From NCBI GenBank assembly GCA_964424345.1, contig CAYRIK010000009.1:1-61589 (forward strand): DNA of 61,589 nucleotides, given 5' to 3'. The notes below the pieces were generated by a model. It was not told where the DNA came from and did not search any database. It was given only the letters and a program-made list of their open reading frames with translations. Both the position numbers and the translations under genes were made by a program. This document shows positions 24,394 to 34,480 of this stretch, piece by piece (the stretch's first letter is position 1; each line of letters begins with the position of its first letter). Source of the DNA: RGIG6307 sp964424345. Its GTDB lineage: Bacteria; Bacillota; Clostridia; Lachnospirales; Lachnospiraceae.

Positions 24394-25959
24394 ATGAACG
24401 GAAAGATACAGGAACATATCAAAAAAAATATTCGTTTTTATAAGGCTGTGCTGATGGCGATGCTTCCACTTGTGGTATGTATTGTTACTTGTGCATTGCA
24501 GGGACAGTCTGTGTTAGATGCATACATTCCAGCATCTGAGTGGAATGATGAGCTTTTTTACTTTAAACAAGTGGAAGGCATGGTAAAGTATGGTTTTCCA
24601 TATGGATATTTTGGTTTTAATGAAAGTCATGCCGAGGTATTAAGCTTTGCGGCATGGAGTCCAGTGCTTGTATGGCCTTGGTTGATATGGGGCTTTTTAT
24701 TTGGTTGGAATTTGTTGTCTCCAATTCTTTGTAATATTGCGATTATGATGATTTCCGTATTTTTATTTACATGGATTGTAAAACCAAATGGAAAACAGAT
24801 GATTCGCATGGCAGTATTGTTTGTACTGTTTCCGCTTTTTACAAGATATATGCTTTCTGGTATGCCGGAATGTACTTGCTTTGGAATGCTGATTGTATTT
24901 TTTGGATATGCGTATGCTTATATGCAGAAGGAAAATAAAAGTTCTTTGATTGGAATGTTTGTAATTTCTGCACTGCTTACGTTGATGCGTCCGTATATGA
25001 TCGTGTTTATGGTGCTTCCAATGTTGTTGCTTACATTACAGAAAAAATGGCTTGGAGCAGGTGTCAGTGTTGGAATTGTGGGTATTACAGGAATCGTATA
25101 TATCTTGATTAAAAAGTTTTTATCCGCAGAATATTTCACTCCGTTGTTTGATACAACATGGATTACCACATATTTCAGAGAAGGCATTGTAGAAGGCTGG
25201 ACATATATGTGGGATAAGCTCTATGTAAAGGGCTGGGATTTTATCGGTAAATGTATGCAGGGCTTTGAGGAAGGACTTGCAACAGGCTCTTTCTTTATTG
25301 GATTTATTTTATTGATGGTCATTATCGGTGTGTATGCTGTATATAAACTCGTTTGCAAAAATTGGAAGCAGGGTTTATTGTATGGTCATTTGGCATTTTG
25401 TTTTTTTGCTATGTGGATGGCACTTCTTTTAATGTATAAAATGCAGGAAGGAAGTAAGCATTTACTTACATTTATAGCAGCAGGTTTATTTGCAATGGCA
25501 TTGATGGAAGTAAAATGGAACATACAGGTAATTATAACAGGTGTGACATTTATTTATTTGTATGTGATTATGGCAATAGATCCATATGACTATCAGAATC
25601 GTTTTCAGAATGAAGCGTTGGTAGCAGAAATGGAGCGTACAAAAGCAGATTTTGAAGAAAAGCTGATATTAAATACAGAACAAGTGCCAAATTATGATAA
25701 CGATGTGATTTGGGTAGTGTATGATTTTGATGCCGAAACAGGAGAACAGCACATGGTCGATTATCAGATTTTATACAATACTCCGGTTGGTTTTGGTATT
25801 AACTGCTGTTATCAGGATTATGTATTAGAACATTTTGATGAACTTTCTTGTAAATATATTTTTACATTAAAGGGCGGAGAAATTGACAAGGTGTGTGAGA
25901 AACGTGGATTAGAAGTGATCACACAGGGCTTAAATGGTATTTGCTACAAATTAAGATAG
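24394..25959 (+). CDS. Large polytopic membrane protein, putative GT-C glycosyltransferase
   Basis: A 521-residue protein with about eleven TM helices and a C-terminal extracytoplasmic tail (about 400-521). The first outside loop has IPASEWNDELFYFKQVEGM, with Asp-Glu near residue 45 in the position of the GT-C catalytic pair. I know no closer family. It follows the GtrB-like gene, which fits a donor-synthase/transferase pair. The start could be ATG 24394, with GGGAAGG close upstream, or ATG 24382. Confidence 0.7.
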   Translation: MNGKIQEHIKKNIRFYKAVLMAMLPLVVCIVTCALQGQSVLDAYIPASEWNDELFYFKQVEGMVKYGFPYGYFGFNESHAEVLSFAAWSPVLVWPWLIWGFLFGWNLLSPILCNIAIMMISVFLFTWIVKPNGKQMIRMAVLFVLFPLFTRYMLSGMPECTCFGMLIVFFGYAYAYMQKENKSSLIGMFVISALLTLMRPYMIVFMVLPMLLLTLQKKWLGAGVSVGIVGITGIVYILIKKFLSAEYFTPLFDTTWITTYFREGIVEGWTYMWDKLYVKGWDFIGKCMQGFEEGLATGSFFIGFILLMVIIGVYAVYKLVCKNWKQGLLYGHLAFCFFAMWMALLLMYKMQEGSKHLLTFIAAGLFAMALMEVKWNIQVIITGVTFIYLYVIMAIDPYDYQNRFQNEALVAEMERTKADFEEKLILNTEQVPNYDNDVIWVVYDFDAETGEQHMVDYQILYNTPVGFGINCCYQDYVLEHFDELSCKYIFTLKGGEIDKVCEKRGLEVITQGLNGICYKLR

Positions 25960-25975
25960 AAAAGGAAGTGCTTAG

Positions 25976-27202
25976 ATGCGTTTGGAAGAAAAAAACTGGA
26001 AGACAATAGAATATATATTAAGAGCGGGGTTACTTTGTCTGCTTGCTTATCTGATCTTTTTTCTGACTTATCATCAGGCAGTCAGTGCAGTGACAGATGG
26101 GTATTTGTACAAATCTGACATTCTTGCATATATGAAGGAAGCACAGGGAATAGATAGTGGATATCAATTCCCTTATCCTATCATGTTCTGGTGCATGTCC
26201 TTTTTCCATATATTTTTCTCTATGGAATGTGCTAGTGCAATCGTGATTACGATATTTTATGGTGCAAGTTTTCTTTTATTAAGATATTATTTTGCGGCAT
26301 ATCTTTCTAAGGCGTGTCCAAAGGCTCATGCAGGCTGGCAGCAGGTACTTATAACGCTGGCAGCCTTTGGCATTCTGTTTTATTCCATGATCTTTGTATA
26401 CAATCATTATTTCCCGGGAACAAGATTTTATTATCTTGGTGTATTTACACCAAATCCGTTCCACAATGCAACATATGCGTCTGCAAGACCTTTTAGTATT
26501 GTGGCAACTTTTATGTTTGCAGATTTATTAGAGCAGTATGAGGCTCGTTTTGATGTGAAAAAATCAGTTGCATTTAGCGTGATTTTGTTGTTGGCAACGA
26601 TGACAAAGCCAAGTTTTACAATCGTTTTTTGTGGAGCTGCAGGATTAATCATGCTGTTTCGTATGTTTAAAACGAAATTCCAGAATTTCAAAAATACGAT
26701 TTTGTTAGGCTGTATGTTTATTCCAACGTTTATTGATCTTTTATATCAGTTTGGCGGTGTGTTTACAGGACAAAATTCCAAAGGAGAAGATACTGGAATC
26801 GGGTTTGCATTATTTAAAGTGTGGGGAGAATACTGCGATAACTATATCGTAGCAATTGTGCTTTTGATTTTCTTCCCTATCGTAGTATTTTGTTTCCAGC
26901 ATCGCAAAATAAAAACAAATACGCTGTATCGCTTTGGCTGGCAGATGTATGGAATGGGTCTGGCGATGTTTATCTTATTGTATGAAAAAGGTTTTCGTGC
27001 TGCAGATGCGAATTTCTCTTGGGGATATATGATAGGAGCTTTCTTCTTAACTATGGCTTCTTTGCTTGTCCTATTAGAGGAAACGGTCGTTGCTTCTAAA
27101 AAAGATTGGAAGCTTGCTATACAGTGGGGAGCATTTGCAATCCATCTTGCTTGCGGACTTTACTATTTTTATATGATTTTTAGAGGCGGTTTTTATTACT
27201 AA
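25976..27202 (+). CDS. Polytopic membrane protein, putative GT-C glycosyltransferase (paralogue B)
   Basis: A 408-residue protein with about ten TM helices, paralogous to the gene at 21606. Shared blocks include SDILAYMKEAQGIDSGYQFP, PNPFHNATYASARPFSI, TKPSFTIVF, FKTKFQNFKNTILLGCMF and LYEKGFRAADANFSWGYM. The conserved Asp in the first outside loop is kept. The pair probably transfers related sugars or acts at two positions of one repeat unit. ATG with AAAGGAAG upstream. Confidence 0.75.
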   Translation: MRLEEKNWKTIEYILRAGLLCLLAYLIFFLTYHQAVSAVTDGYLYKSDILAYMKEAQGIDSGYQFPYPIMFWCMSFFHIFFSMECASAIVITIFYGASFLLLRYYFAAYLSKACPKAHAGWQQVLITLAAFGILFYSMIFVYNHYFPGTRFYYLGVFTPNPFHNATYASARPFSIVATFMFADLLEQYEARFDVKKSVAFSVILLLATMTKPSFTIVFCGAAGLIMLFRMFKTKFQNFKNTILLGCMFIPTFIDLLYQFGGVFTGQNSKGEDTGIGFALFKVWGEYCDNYIVAIVLLIFFPIVVFCFQHRKIKTNTLYRFGWQMYGMGLAMFILLYEKGFRAADANFSWGYMIGAFFLTMASLLVLLEETVVASKKDWKLAIQWGAFAIHLACGLYYFYMIFRGGFYY

Positions 27203-27217
27203 ATTAAGGAGAAAATT

Positions 27218-28975
27218 GTGAAAAGGATTTTAAAAAAATTAGATGTAATTTTAGATAGTAAGCAAAAAAGCAGAATGAAACTTCTGGTAGTGATGATGGT
27301 AATCGCTGCATGCTTAGAAACGATGAGTGTTTCTTTGATTCTTCCGATTGCTACCGTATTGACAAATCCAAGCAGTATTGAAGGCGATGGAATTGTTGCA
27401 GTTTTATATCGTGTACTTGGATGTCAGAGCGTACAGCAGTTTGCAATCGTTATGTTAGTAGCGATTTTGCTTGCATTTATTGCCAAAAATGGATTTTTAT
27501 TTATTCAGACAAAGATGCAGTTAGATTTTGTATATGATAATCAGTTTGAAACTTCGCGTAAGATGATGATTAATTTTATGAAGCGACCATACGAATATTA
27601 TCTGAATGCGGAAACAGCAGTAATTCAGAGAAATATTACCTCAGATGTCAACAACATGTATGCGATGGTATTGTCTATCTTACAGCTTATGAGTGAATTT
27701 GTTGTGTGTTTCTGTTTAGGAACATATTTGGTCATTCAGGATGCAGTCATGTTTTTTGTAATCGGTGGGTTGTTAGTGTCCGTATTATTGGTCATTAAAG
27801 TAGTATTAAAGCCAATCATGGTGCGTGCCGGAAAAGAAAATCAGGATTATTATTCTGGTCTGTTTAAATGGATCAATCAGGCAGTAACAGGTATCAAAGA
27901 AATCAAGATTGCAAACAAAGAAAGTTATTTTATCAGTGAATATGCAAAATGCGGTAATGGATATGTGCAGGCGGTAAAGAAATATTCTCTTTACAATAAT
28001 GTACCAAAACTTTTGATTGAAACAATCTGTATCGCAGGATTTGTTGTGTATATGTTGATTGCATTTGCAATGGGAAGGGATATGGAAAGCATTATCGTAT
28101 CTATTTCTGCTTTTGCAGTTGCTGCACTCAAGTTATTGCCAAGTGCAAATCGTATTAACAATCAGCTTACAAATATTGCATATTTTGAACCATTTTTCTA
28201 TGGTGCAAGTGACAATCTTCAGGCCGATATCAGCGATAAGACAATCGTATATGATGCAGGTGCATATACAGGCGAAGAAACGATTGAAAAACTTCCAGTT
28301 CATAAAGAAATTTTATTGCAGGATATTTGTTATAAGTATCCAAATACGGATAACTATATTTTTGACCATATGGATATGCAGATTCCAATCGGTCAGAGTG
28401 TTGGTATCGTAGGTACTTCCGGTTCTGGTAAAACAACCGTTGTAGATATTTTATTAGGTCTTTTAGATATGGAAGGCGGTACGATTACAGCAGATGGTGC
28501 AGATGTAAATACCCCAAAAAATTATCCTGGATGGCTTAGCAATGTCGGATATATCCCTCAGACCATTTTTATGTTAGACAGTGATATCCGTCATAACGTT
28601 GCATTTGGTGTTCCTGATAAATTGATTGATGATGATAAGGTATGGAGAGCATTAAAGGAAGCGCAGTTAGATACGTTTGTAAAAACACTTCCAAAGGGAC
28701 TTTCTACAGAGATTGGAGAACGAGGTATTCGTTTATCAGGCGGTCAGCGTCAGCGTATCGGTATTGCAAGAGCATTGTTTAATGATCCTGAAGTGCTTGT
28801 ATTAGATGAAGCAACTTCTGCATTAGATAATGGTACAGAGGCTGCAATTATGGAATCTGTAAACAGTCTGCATGGTAAAAAGACATTGATTATTATTGCA
28901 CACAGATTACAGACGATTGAAAAGTGCGATATGGTATATCGCGTAGAAAACGGAAAAGCAAAACGTGAGAGATAA
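27218..28975 (+). CDS. ABC exporter, PglK/MsbA-like flippase
   Basis: A 585-residue half-transporter. The N-terminal half has about six TM helices (about 20-310); the C-terminal half is the ATPase with Walker A GTSGSGKTT (about 404-412), Q-loop YIPQTIF, signature LSGGQRQRIGIARAL, Walker B VLVLDEATSALD and switch AHRLQ. Layout and the YPNTDNYIFDHMD segment recall lipid-linked oligosaccharide flippases such as PglK. In this operon it is the only transporter, so it likely flips the lipid-linked glycan or its intermediates. Starts with GTG after GGAGAA. Confidence 0.88.
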   Translation: MKRILKKLDVILDSKQKSRMKLLVVMMVIAACLETMSVSLILPIATVLTNPSSIEGDGIVAVLYRVLGCQSVQQFAIVMLVAILLAFIAKNGFLFIQTKMQLDFVYDNQFETSRKMMINFMKRPYEYYLNAETAVIQRNITSDVNNMYAMVLSILQLMSEFVVCFCLGTYLVIQDAVMFFVIGGLLVSVLLVIKVVLKPIMVRAGKENQDYYSGLFKWINQAVTGIKEIKIANKESYFISEYAKCGNGYVQAVKKYSLYNNVPKLLIETICIAGFVVYMLIAFAMGRDMESIIVSISAFAVAALKLLPSANRINNQLTNIAYFEPFFYGASDNLQADISDKTIVYDAGAYTGEETIEKLPVHKEILLQDICYKYPNTDNYIFDHMDMQIPIGQSVGIVGTSGSGKTTVVDILLGLLDMEGGTITADGADVNTPKNYPGWLSNVGYIPQTIFMLDSDIRHNVAFGVPDKLIDDDKVWRALKEAQLDTFVKTLPKGLSTEIGERGIRLSGGQRQRIGIARALFNDPEVLVLDEATSALDNGTEAAIMESVNSLHGKKTLIIIAHRLQTIEKCDMVYRVENGKAKRER

Positions 28976-28999
28976 ATAAAAAAGATAGGAGGTGCCGTT

Positions 29000-30844
29000 T
29001 TGGAATTAAGTATTATTTTATCTGTATACAATATGTCTGAAGATGAACGTCTGGAAAATTGCTTGAATAGTTTGCTGGAGCAGACCATTTCTGATTATGA
29101 AATTATTGTAGTAGATGATGCGTCTACAGACGGCACAGCTGAGTCCTTGCTGGATTTTGCAGCACATTATCCAGATGCCTTTCAAGTTATCCTTTCTACA
29201 GAGCATATTGGAATGGGAGGAGCAAGAAATCTTGCATTAAAACAGGCAAAAGGCAAATGGATTGCTTTTATGGAGAGCTGTGATTATGCAGCTCCGGATA
29301 TGTATGAAAAGCTTTTACAGAAAGCAAACAAAGAACAAGCAGATATGGTAGCTTGTGATTATCAGATTATAGAAAATGGCATACAGCAGGACAAAGAAAT
29401 CGTGCATACACATAAAATGGAGCAGACAGGTGTATTAGATACAGAAAAGCATAAATCACTGCTTCTTGATTTTGGTACGTTATATACGAAGATTTATAAA
29501 AGAAAGTTGTTGGAAACATGTGGTTTAGCTTTTCCAGATTATTTACACTGTAATGAACGAGCAATGGAATGTGCCCTCGTATTGCATGCAAAAAAGTTTG
29601 CGTATGTGCCTGAAGCATTGTATACAAAGTGTGTAGATACAAATGAGCAAGAGCTTTGTAATGACAATCAAGAAGAGCTAGAAGAATATTGTGAGCATTA
29701 TGCACAGGCTGCACTGGTCATGTTGGAAGATGCACAGCAAGCTGGTTATTTAGAAACCTATTCTAATGAGATTGAATATAAATTTATCGAATTGTTTTAT
29801 GTGATTCCAATGTTTTTGGCATTAGAGCATGGAGCTTCCAGAAAATATCTGGCAAAAAGATGTCATGAAATGAAGGCAGTGTTCCCAGCTTTTGAAAAAA
29901 ATATATATTATCGGGAACGTATTTCAAAAGAGAAGCGTTTTCTTATGCACATACAAAGGAAAAGCACTCGCTTGATGCTGTTATATTACCGTTTTAGAAA
30001 TTTACTAGAACAGATGCAACAAGGAGATTGGAAAATTTGGATGAAAAAGGCAGGCATGAAGTGCTTAGGTATTTTATTGTGTCTTGCATTTTTGCATCGT
30101 GTTTTGTGGCAGGATAAGCCGTTGGAATATGATGTTGTGTTGCTTGGCGATAGTATTATAGCAAACGACTATTATGGAAAAGATATGCACGAGATGCTTT
30201 CCGAAAATTTGGAATGTGAAGTATTTAACGGTGGATTTGGCGGTTCTTATTTGTGTGACAATAATATAGGGGCATATGAAACAATGGGAGATGAAGTCCT
30301 TTCGTTAGAGCTTCTTACAAAAAGCATTGTAACCGGTGATTTTCTTGTGCAGAAGGGCGTAATTGAAAAAATCAGCAAGCTGGATTATTTTGAGGAACGC
30401 TTGGACACACTTGCAAAGATTAATTTTGATAAGACAAATACACTGATTATAGAGCATGGAGTCAATGATTATCTGCTCCAGATAGAACCACAAAAAGTAG
30501 GAGAAACATTAAAAGAAGCATTAGAAATACTTTCTAAGAGGTATCCGAATATGCAGATTTTTGTTTGTTCTCCAACGTATTGTTTTATTGAACATGAAGG
30601 GGAAAAATGGTATTGTGATACGACAGATTTGGGCGAATATGTATTAGAAGATTACATTGAAGCAGAAAGACAGGTATGTGAAGAACTGCAAATCTGTTTT
30701 ATAGACAATTATCATCAAGACATCATTACAAGAGAAACGATAGAAGAGTATGTAATAGATGGTCTGCATTTAAACGAAGCAGGAAGACAGATTATGGCAG
30801 ACAATATCGTGTCTGCAATGAGACAACAAGAGCAGGCAAAGTAA
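29000..30844 (+). CDS. GT2 domain fused to an SGNH/GDSL hydrolase
   Basis: A 614-residue fusion. Residues 1-230 are a GT-A domain (LSIILSVYNM, IIVVDDASTDG), but the DXD region reads IAFMESCDYA, whereas its paralogue at 40393 has IGFIDSDDWI, so metal binding may be lost. A helical part with a single TM segment (about 350-368) follows. Residues about 375-605 are an SGNH esterase: GDS (LLGDSIIAN), EHGVND block III and a final DGLH with catalytic Asp and His. It likely removes or adds O-acyl groups on the extracytoplasmic glycan; the GT part may only bind sugar. Start is TTG (29000) with AGGAGGT six bases upstream. Confidence 0.82.
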   Translation: MELSIILSVYNMSEDERLENCLNSLLEQTISDYEIIVVDDASTDGTAESLLDFAAHYPDAFQVILSTEHIGMGGARNLALKQAKGKWIAFMESCDYAAPDMYEKLLQKANKEQADMVACDYQIIENGIQQDKEIVHTHKMEQTGVLDTEKHKSLLLDFGTLYTKIYKRKLLETCGLAFPDYLHCNERAMECALVLHAKKFAYVPEALYTKCVDTNEQELCNDNQEELEEYCEHYAQAALVMLEDAQQAGYLETYSNEIEYKFIELFYVIPMFLALEHGASRKYLAKRCHEMKAVFPAFEKNIYYRERISKEKRFLMHIQRKSTRLMLLYYRFRNLLEQMQQGDWKIWMKKAGMKCLGILLCLAFLHRVLWQDKPLEYDVVLLGDSIIANDYYGKDMHEMLSENLECEVFNGGFGGSYLCDNNIGAYETMGDEVLSLELLTKSIVTGDFLVQKGVIEKISKLDYFEERLDTLAKINFDKTNTLIIEHGVNDYLLQIEPQKVGETLKEALEILSKRYPNMQIFVCSPTYCFIEHEGEKWYCDTTDLGEYVLEDYIEAERQVCEELQICFIDNYHQDIITRETIEEYVIDGLHLNEAGRQIMADNIVSAMRQQEQAK

Positions 30845-30859
30845 TAGAAAGGAAACAGT

Positions 30860-32422
30860 ATGTCACCAGAGCAGTTTTTTGTGAAATGCAAAAAGAATAT
30901 TACAAAAAAGGATTATAATACATTTCTTACTGCGATTATCGCAGGATTGTTGACGCATATGCGTATATTTGTGCAGGATATTCCAAACCATGACGGTATG
31001 GACAGTCTCTTTTTTGATCAGAATATGATTACATCAGGACGATGGTTTTTACGTGTAGCGTGCGGTATTTCTTCCGATTACACACTCCCATGGCTGATTG
31101 GGGTATGCTGTGTCGTATATCTGGCACTTACAGCAGTGTTGTTACAGCGTTTTTTCAAAGTAAAGCATACACATACTGCGATGCTGTTGGCAGCTTTGTT
31201 AGCAGTTTATCCAACACTTTCTTCTAACTTTGCATATATATTTACTGCAGATGGGTATATGTTGGCATTATTGCTGGCAGTCTTAGCAGTATTTTTAGTA
31301 GAACAAAGTCATTTTGGCTTTTTATTTGGTGCATTGGCATTAGGATTCAGTATGGGAATTTATCAGGCATATATTTCTTTTGCAATGATTTTAGCTGTAT
31401 ATGCAGTGTGCCGTAAGTGGTTTTTTGGAACAAACTTAAAAGAAAAATGGAATGTAACATGGCGATATGTGGCAATGGGTGGAATTGGAGCAGTATTTTA
31501 TTTTGTAATGCTTCAGATTTTACTTAAAGTACAGCATACAAGTCTTTCAGGATATCAGGGAATTGGAGAAGGAAACAGTCAGCCGCTTACACAGACTATC
31601 ATTCATATTTATAAAGATTTTGTCAGCCATACAATCAAAGGAAATATTTTGATGCAAAAAGGCTTATTAGCTGTATGTATGGTAGTGCTTTTAGGGGCAG
31701 CAGCAGTTGTATTGTTGTTGGCATTATATCAGGCAGGAAGTCTGAAGGATATTTGGACATACCTGTGTGCAATTGCAGCGGTAGTTGTACTGCCAATCTG
31801 TTTTAATGCGATATTAGTTATCTCTCCAGATGTTACATATCATTCTTTGATGCGTTATCAGTGGGTATTGATACCGATGATAGCACTTGTAATTTTAGAT
31901 AGATTAACGGACAGTGTATGGAAAAAAACGACAAAGACTATTCCATATGCGACAGTAAGCTGGCTTGCATTTGGACTTGCATTTGTCATTTCTTTTCAGT
32001 ATGCAGTCATTTGTAATATCGGATATTTTAATTTGGAAAAGAAATATGAAAAGACATACGCATATTGCTTGCGTTTATTAGATCGTATGGAAGAAACCGA
32101 AGGATATTATCATGGAATGCCTGTTGTAATGATTGGAGTAGTAGGAGATCATTATCTTCCAAGTACAGATTTGACCGTTGGTGTAACAGACAGTTTAATC
32201 GGTATTAGCGGTGATTATCTGTTCTATACTGCGGAAAACTATCGAGCATTTATGGAATATTACTTTGGTGTAAAAATAGAGATGGTAGACATAGAAGATG
32301 TTCCAAAATATATTTCAACTCCGGAATATATTGAAATGGAAGTATTTCCAAAACAAAATTCTATGAAGGTAGTAGACGGAGTGTTATATATCCGAACAGA
32401 AAACAAAGGAGAATTTAATTAA
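30860..32422 (+). CDS. GtrII-type glucosyltransferase (PF14264)
   Basis: A 520-residue polytopic membrane protein. DIPNHDGMDSLFFDQ followed by SGRWFLRVACGI in the first outside loop is the GtrII pattern (O-antigen conversion glucosyltransferases). About ten TM helices and a C-terminal tail (about 400-520) follow. GtrII proteins add a sugar from an undecaprenyl-phosphate donor made by GtrB; here the next gene is exactly such a synthase, overlapping by one base. No GtrA flippase is seen; the ABC exporter may replace it. ATG after AAAGGAAACAG. Confidence 0.82.
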   Translation: MSPEQFFVKCKKNITKKDYNTFLTAIIAGLLTHMRIFVQDIPNHDGMDSLFFDQNMITSGRWFLRVACGISSDYTLPWLIGVCCVVYLALTAVLLQRFFKVKHTHTAMLLAALLAVYPTLSSNFAYIFTADGYMLALLLAVLAVFLVEQSHFGFLFGALALGFSMGIYQAYISFAMILAVYAVCRKWFFGTNLKEKWNVTWRYVAMGGIGAVFYFVMLQILLKVQHTSLSGYQGIGEGNSQPLTQTIIHIYKDFVSHTIKGNILMQKGLLAVCMVVLLGAAAVVLLLALYQAGSLKDIWTYLCAIAAVVVLPICFNAILVISPDVTYHSLMRYQWVLIPMIALVILDRLTDSVWKKTTKTIPYATVSWLAFGLAFVISFQYAVICNIGYFNLEKKYEKTYAYCLRLLDRMEETEGYYHGMPVVMIGVVGDHYLPSTDLTVGVTDSLIGISGDYLFYTAENYRAFMEYYFGVKIEMVDIEDVPKYISTPEYIEMEVFPKQNSMKVVDGVLYIRTENKGEFN

Positions 32423-33360
32423 TGGCTTTATTATCTGTAGTAATTCCAGCTTATAATGAAGAAGACAATATTGCAAGAACAGCGGCACGTCTGCGAGAAA
32501 TTCTCGTAGAAGCAGGTATTGCGTATGAGATTTTATTTATGAGTGATGGTTCCAGAGACCGTACATTTGAAGAGATAGAAAAGGCTGCAAAGAAAGATCC
32601 GAATGTAAGAGGATATGAGTTCAGCCGAAATTTTGGAAAAGAGGCGGCAGTTTTTTGTGGATTAAAATATGCAAAAGGAAACTGCGTCGTTGTCATCGAC
32701 TGTGACTTGCAGCATCCGCCTGAAAAAATTCCTGAAATGTTCCAGCTTTGGAGAGATGGGTATGATGTAGTAGAAGGTATCAAGAGTGATCGTGGGGAAG
32801 AAAGCCGTATGCATAAGATGTTTACGAGTATTTTCTATGGTGTGATGAGTAAATTGATGCAGATCAATATGAATGATACTTCTGATTATAAATTGTTAGA
32901 CCGCAGAGTCGTAGATGTATTATTAGACTTAAAGGAACGCAATACATTTTTTAGAGCATTGAGCTTTTGGGCAGGTTTTAAATCTACGAGTGTAACGTAT
33001 GAAGTACAGGAACGTGCTGCTGGAGAAAGCAAATGGAGTTTTTGGAGTTTGTTAAAGTATGCAATTATGAATACAACTTCTTTTACGACAGTTCCATTGC
33101 AGATTGTTACATTTTTAGGTATCGTTTCCATTATTTTGGCAGGTGTTATGGGCGTTCAGACACTGCTTAGATTTTTGCTTGGAAATTCCGTAGAAGGATT
33201 TACAACAGTTATTTTACTGATTTTGATTATTGGTGGATTTATTATGCTGAGTCTTGGTATTATCGGTCATTATCTTGCAAGAATTTATGAAGAAGTCAAA
33301 GGCAGACCAAGATATATCGTTGCAAGAGAAACAGGTAAAGAGGAACCAAAGCATGAATAA
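32422..33360 (+). CDS. GT2 glycosyltransferase, GtrB/DPM1-like (paralogue B)
   Basis: A 312-residue membrane-bound synthase of polyprenyl-phosphate sugar. LSVVIPAYNEEDNIART, MSDGSRDRT, VVIDCDLQHPPE (DXD plus QHPPE) and NDTSDYKLLDRRVVD are classic GtrB/DPM1 motifs; RAAGESKWSFWSL precedes two C-terminal TM helices. It partners the GtrII-like protein just upstream, with which it overlaps (TAATG). It resembles the gene at 23419 but is clearly diverged, so two different lipid-linked sugars are likely. Confidence 0.92.
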   Translation: MALLSVVIPAYNEEDNIARTAARLREILVEAGIAYEILFMSDGSRDRTFEEIEKAAKKDPNVRGYEFSRNFGKEAAVFCGLKYAKGNCVVVIDCDLQHPPEKIPEMFQLWRDGYDVVEGIKSDRGEESRMHKMFTSIFYGVMSKLMQINMNDTSDYKLLDRRVVDVLLDLKERNTFFRALSFWAGFKSTSVTYEVQERAAGESKWSFWSLLKYAIMNTTSFTTVPLQIVTFLGIVSIILAGVMGVQTLLRFLLGNSVEGFTTVILLILIIGGFIMLSLGIIGHYLARIYEEVKGRPRYIVARETGKEEPKHE

Positions 33361-34468
33361 ACATTCTATGACAAAGAGACAGAATAATTTTGAAGCACTG
33401 CGAATTCTTGCTATGTTTATGATTATTGTACTGCATTATCTGGATAAAGGCGGTGTGCTTACTTCAACAGTACAGCCATTTACAGCAGAATCTTATGTAG
33501 TCTGGCTTGTGGAAAGTTTTGCAATCGTAGCAGTAAATGTATATGTATTGATCACGGGATATTTTATGTGTGAGAGCAGTATGAAGCTAAGCAGAGTATT
33601 GCAAATTATTTGTCAAGTTTGGTGGTATGCATTGCTTGTGCCGATCGTTCTTGGAGTATGCGGCATCGTAGATATTCGCAGTTTTACATTATATGATATA
33701 TTGCAGTTCGTATTTCCGGTTCATATGAAACATTATTGGTTTGTAACAGCATATCTCATCTTGATGTTATTTGTTCCTTTTTTGAATATGGGCATCAAAT
33801 ATATGAGTAAAAAACAGCTTGCTTTTACAACCATTTGCATGAGTGTGTATCAGATGCTTCCAAAGTCTGTACTTCCAGTAAAGTTTACAGATGATGATGC
33901 AGGAAATGGAGTATTGTGGTTAATTTGTTTATATTTGATTGCAGCATACATTCGAAAATATGGTATTCCGTTCTTTTCTTCTTTTAAAAGAAGCCTTTGT
34001 TGTTATATCGGTGGAAGCCTTTGTATATTTGCAAGTTTGCTTGTGATGCGACAAGTGTATTTTAAATTAGATGCGTTTGGAGAAAGCCTGAATTTTGGAT
34101 ATCATTATAATCATATCCTATGTCTGTTTGCTTCTGTAGCATTATTTTATACGATAAAGCATTGGACACTGCAGGAAGGAACTCTATCTCGTTTTATTGG
34201 AAAAATAGCACCATATACATTTGGCGTATATTTGCTGCATGAGCATGTATTAGTACGTTATCAATGGGTGAAGTGGTTAAATGTATCACCAAGCAGCAAT
34301 TTGTTTGTATTTGCAGGAAACCTTTTATGGAAATGTTTGCTTGTGTTAGTCATTGGTCTTGTTTTAGACTGGATTAGAGCAATGATATTTAGCGTAGTAC
34401 AAAAGGGATTGGCAAAAACACCTGTTCATACATGGATTAGCAAGATGGACCAGATCTTAAAAGGGTAG
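33353..34468 (+). CDS. Acyltransferase 3 family membrane protein (paralogue A)
   Basis: A 371-residue protein with about ten TM helices, of the OafA/WecH type (PF01757). NFEALRILAMFMIIVLHYLDKG in the first helix contains the conserved Arg and His; a late YTFGVYLLHEHVLV segment is also typical. It would O-acetylate (or otherwise acylate) a glycan. The ATG at 33353 overlaps the gtrB-like stop; the longer open frame is spurious. A second family member ends the operon. Confidence 0.88.
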   Translation: MNKHSMTKRQNNFEALRILAMFMIIVLHYLDKGGVLTSTVQPFTAESYVVWLVESFAIVAVNVYVLITGYFMCESSMKLSRVLQIICQVWWYALLVPIVLGVCGIVDIRSFTLYDILQFVFPVHMKHYWFVTAYLILMLFVPFLNMGIKYMSKKQLAFTTICMSVYQMLPKSVLPVKFTDDDAGNGVLWLICLYLIAAYIRKYGIPFFSSFKRSLCCYIGGSLCIFASLLVMRQVYFKLDAFGESLNFGYHYNHILCLFASVALFYTIKHWTLQEGTLSRFIGKIAPYTFGVYLLHEHVLVRYQWVKWLNVSPSSNLFVFAGNLLWKCLLVLVIGLVLDWIRAMIFSVVQKGLAKTPVHTWISKMDQILKG

Positions 34469-34480
34469 TAGGAGGCTTGT

